A stretch of 64,000 nucleotides of DNA from Paraimprobicoccus trichonymphae (GTDB lineage Bacteria; Bacillota; Clostridia; Oscillospirales; Acutalibacteraceae): NCBI GenBank assembly GCA_036322875.1, contig AP027925.1, positions 1,178,001 through 1,242,000 on the forward strand, written 5' to 3'. Each line of letters starts with the position of its first letter. Within the stretch, counting starts at the first letter, position 1. The translations under genes and the position numbers were made by a program. This document shows positions 61,535 through 64,000 of the stretch, piece by piece. The notes beneath the pieces are model-generated. The model saw only the letters and a list, made by a program, of their open reading frames with translations. It ran no database searches and was not told the DNA's origin.

Positions 61535-64000
61535 TTGAAAAAACCACTAAAAAAAATATTTAAAAAAATATTTTCTTTAATACTTTCTATAGTTTATATA
61601 TTTATACAATGTTCTACAGCAAACCAGTATAAAATTTATGCGGCAGAACCAAATTTTGAAATTCCCAAATTTGAAATTCCTGAACCAGAAAAAGTAAATT
61701 TTTTAAATGATATTATAATAAACATTTCAAAACCTAAGAATTCAAGATCGGAAAATATAATCCCGATTGCTGAAAAATCTGAATACGATATTGAAGGGTC
61801 TGAATATTTGTATTCTGTTATAAAAAATATGAACGAAGGTAATATTGACTCTAAAGATAAAGTTATTGTTCTAAAAAAAGACATCAATACAGAATATGAA
61901 GTGCCTTCTTCTAGAAAATTAAATTTTGAAAATGAAAAATACGATTTAAAAATAGAAGATGATTTAAAAAATGCACATGCTTGGGAACCACTTGGCACAA
62001 AGGATCATCCTTTTAAAGGTACTTTTGATGGAAACAACCATAAGATAGAAAATTTAGAAATATATGAATTTGGAGATAACAAAGTATATGCAGGTTTTTT
62101 TGGTTGTACAGAAGGTGCAACTATAAAAAACTTTGATATCGAAAATGTAAAAATAGTATGCGAAGCAAATAATTATGGCCGTTCGAGTGAAAACAGTGAA
62201 GAAGCTGGTATCTTAGCAGGAAGAATTTCAGGAGCTGCTATTTTAGAAAATTGCCATGTTAAAAATTGTACAGTTGTTTGTAAGTCTAGAGGTACAGACT
62301 TTTCAACAGCTGGAGGAATAGTAGGATCTTGTTTAGTTTTAGATGATGAAAATGAAGATATTACAATAAAAAATTGTTCTGTCGAAAATGTAAAAGTTTA
62401 TTCAAATGGTACAGCTGGAGGTATTGCTGGGAATTTAGGAGGAAAGAATAGTAGGCTAGGTATAGGAAGAAATCAGCCTAGAAACGTAAATATAGATAAA
62501 TGTGCAGCAGTTAATTGCGAAGTAAGTTCGTCAGGTATTCAGGCTGGAGGAATAGTTTCAGGGTTTACTTGTAGTGGTGATGTAAAAATAACTAATTGTA
62601 GTTTTTCAGGAAGTGTAACAGCTGCAAATAATGAAGAGAATTATTCTGGACAAGTTGGAGGAATAGTAGCAGGATTTATGAGTGGAAATAATGACGAATA
62701 TGATAATGGGAATATTGAAATTGATAACTGTAATTTTGAAGGTACAGCTGTAGGTATGGGACAAACAGGTGGTTTATTTGCAGGATTTTATGCACCAGCA
62801 GATGAAAAAGGTATAAAAATAACTAATTGTCACTCAAAAGGAACGGTTACCTCTTATTCTGATAAATTAAATGTTGTTGGTGGTGCTGGAGGGATAATTT
62901 CTGGCATTGATTGCAAAGCTACTAATTCAGGAGTATTGATAGAAAATTGTGATTTTGAGGGTACAGTAAGTAGTTTCAACCAAGCTGGGGGAATAATTTC
63001 TGGTATTTTAACTGTTGCAAATAAGGAAGGGGTCACCATAAGAAATTGCAAACACTTAGCTGGAAATGTTATTTCTAGGGGTAAAGAATTTAATACAAGT
63101 GGTGATGCTGGAGGTATTTGCGTTGGTATTGCTTGTGAGGCAGCTGATTCAGGGGTATTAATAGAAGGTTGCGACTCCGAAGGTATTGTTGTTAGTTATG
63201 GTCAAACTGGAGGAATAATTGCTGGTATTGGAACTGTTGCAAATAAAAAAGGGGTCACTATAAGAAATTGTCACCACACAAACGGTGATATTATTTCTAA
63301 TGGTGAAGGATTAGAAATGGGAAATGAAGCAGCTGGTATAATTTCGGGAATTGGATGTGAAGCAATTAATTCAGGTATATTAATAGAAGATTGTGATTCT
63401 TTAGGAAATATATCAAGTTTTAGTCAAGCAGCTGGTATAATTTCTGGTATCGGAAGCAAAGCTTATAAAAATGGAGTAACTCTTAAAAATTGTAATCATG
63501 ATAGCGGAGATATTACCTCTAATGTCAGTGCGGCAGGCATAATTGTAGGTATAGGATCTGAAGCAATTGATTCAGGAGTACTAATAGAAGATTGCAATTC
63601 TTCAGGAAATATATCAAGCTTTGATCAAGCAGGTGGCATAATTTCCGGTATTGGAAGTAAAGCTAATAAAAATGGTGTAATTATAAAAAATTGTAGCCAT
63701 ACTAACGGAGAGGTTATTTCTGATATTAGTGCGGCAGGAATAGTTGTAGGTATCGGAAGTGAAGGACAAACATCTTTTATAGAAAATACAAATAAAACCA
63801 ATATAACATCTTTAAGTGGACCAGCTGCTGGTATAACTGTGGGGACAGGCTCTCCAATAGCTCCAATACTCTTTGATAGTTGTACTCAAACAGGAAATGT
63901 TATTTCTATTGCAAATTATCGTGATAAAAAAACTTCAAATAATGGCATTGTTCTTCGAGGAAGTGAAGCTGGCGGAATATTTGTAGGTGTAGGAACTCCG
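61535..64000 (+). CDS. Large secreted GLUG-repeat surface protein (partial)
   Basis: Open to the end of the window (822 codons so far, no stop). TTG at 61535 follows GAGGGTGAT; an in-frame ATG at 61520 is part of that site, so TTG is preferred. A signal peptide (KKIFSLILSIVYIFIQCSTA, cut near YAAEP) is followed by repeats of about 50 residues: AGGIVSGxG..., xxGVxIxNCxHxxGDIxS. This is the GLUG/right-handed beta-helix pattern of surface adhesins (FKGTFDGNNHKIENL is a typical first repeat). The repeats become more alike toward the 3' end (from about 62.9 kb), suggesting recent internal duplication. It is probably anchored to the wall further downstream. Confidence 0.85.
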   Translation, partial: MKKPLKKIFKKIFSLILSIVYIFIQCSTANQYKIYAAEPNFEIPKFEIPEPEKVNFLNDIIINISKPKNSRSENIIPIAEKSEYDIEGSEYLYSVIKNMNEGNIDSKDKVIVLKKDINTEYEVPSSRKLNFENEKYDLKIEDDLKNAHAWEPLGTKDHPFKGTFDGNNHKIENLEIYEFGDNKVYAGFFGCTEGATIKNFDIENVKIVCEANNYGRSSENSEEAGILAGRISGAAILENCHVKNCTVVCKSRGTDFSTAGGIVGSCLVLDDENEDITIKNCSVENVKVYSNGTAGGIAGNLGGKNSRLGIGRNQPRNVNIDKCAAVNCEVSSSGIQAGGIVSGFTCSGDVKITNCSFSGSVTAANNEENYSGQVGGIVAGFMSGNNDEYDNGNIEIDNCNFEGTAVGMGQTGGLFAGFYAPADEKGIKITNCHSKGTVTSYSDKLNVVGGAGGIISGIDCKATNSGVLIENCDFEGTVSSFNQAGGIISGILTVANKEGVTIRNCKHLAGNVISRGKEFNTSGDAGGICVGIACEAADSGVLIEGCDSEGIVVSYGQTGGIIAGIGTVANKKGVTIRNCHHTNGDIISNGEGLEMGNEAAGIISGIGCEAINSGILIEDCDSLGNISSFSQAAGIISGIGSKAYKNGVTLKNCNHDSGDITSNVSAAGIIVGIGSEAIDSGVLIEDCNSSGNISSFDQAGGIISGIGSKANKNGVIIKNCSHTNGEVISDISAAGIVVGIGSEGQTSFIENTNKTNITSLSGPAAGITVGTGSPIAPILFDSCTQTGNVISIANYRDKKTSNNGIVLRGSEAGGIFVGVGTP

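Noticed and set aside
61535..64000. Regularly repeated sequence that might suggest a CRISPR array.
   Set aside because: The repeats are protein-coding (about 150 bases, in frame, diverged) and not short direct repeats with unique spacers.
1..64000. tRNA or rRNA genes.
   Set aside because: I scanned for GTTCRANNC-type T-loops and rRNA hallmarks and saw none that could be folded into a full gene; a covariance search would settle this.

Overview
The window is very AT-rich and looks like the chromosome of a low-GC Firmicute, most likely an anaerobic clostridium related to Oscillospiraceae/Ruminococcaceae. The supporting genes are an anaerobic class III ribonucleotide reductase (NrdD/NrdG), SpoIID, MEP-pathway IspF, homodimeric GlyRS, Firmicute-type FtsZ, YugP, PduL, YajC and an NHLM-type ABC exporter. 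Standard code is used, and TTG and GTG starts are frequent. Housekeeping genes sit alone or in broken operons: rpsL-rpsG without fusA, and rbfA without nusA/infB/truB. The spaces between them are full of decayed mobile elements. This suggests a host-restricted or endosymbiotic genome in an eroding phase; that is inference from gene state, not a taxonomic assignment.

Layout. 0-12.6 kb: tyrS 3' end, M18 aminopeptidase, glyS, M15 peptidase, rpsG, rpsL and rbfA, separated by remnants of IS200/IS605 (tnpA, tnpB), an IS5-like transposase, IS630, a phage prohead-protease gene and an Lsa-like ABC-F gene. 13-20.5 kb: a holin-like protein, a 736-aa FtsH-like protein with two AAA domains and an M41 protease, a three-gene cluster of small proteins, a NodB deacetylase, an exported protein and a DUF952-NUDIX fusion. 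20.4-25.5 kb: rpmE-ftsZ and a PcrA-type helicase with no normal start codon. 26-31.7 kb: a candidate peptide-export locus (double-glycine leader peptide with a zinc-ribbon core, a coiled-coil protein and an NHLM ABC exporter), then spoIID. 31.8-42.3 kb: membrane protein, HtrA protease, ispF, CDF transporter, an isolated three-gene contractile-injection baseplate module (hub, spike, gp25), an AGCS symporter and yajC-pduL. 42.4-50 kb: an IS graveyard with a GNAT gene, a two-ORF cassette between IS5-type copies, a truncated group II intron and yugP. 50-57.5 kb: AlkD-like and flavodoxin genes, nrdD-nrdG and HlyIII. 57.7-64 kb: a broken IS605 element, two paralogous membrane-anchored coiled-coil proteins and a large GLUG-repeat surface protein that runs off the window.

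The most interesting signals are the tandem-AAA/M41 protein, the GG-leader zinc-ribbon peptide operon with its own consensus promoter, the orphan baseplate module, and a dispersed repeat of up to about 220 bp that carries a near-consensus promoter and occurs at six or more intergenic sites. No rRNA, tRNA or CRISPR array was recognised. All family assignments come from reading motifs; no database search was run.
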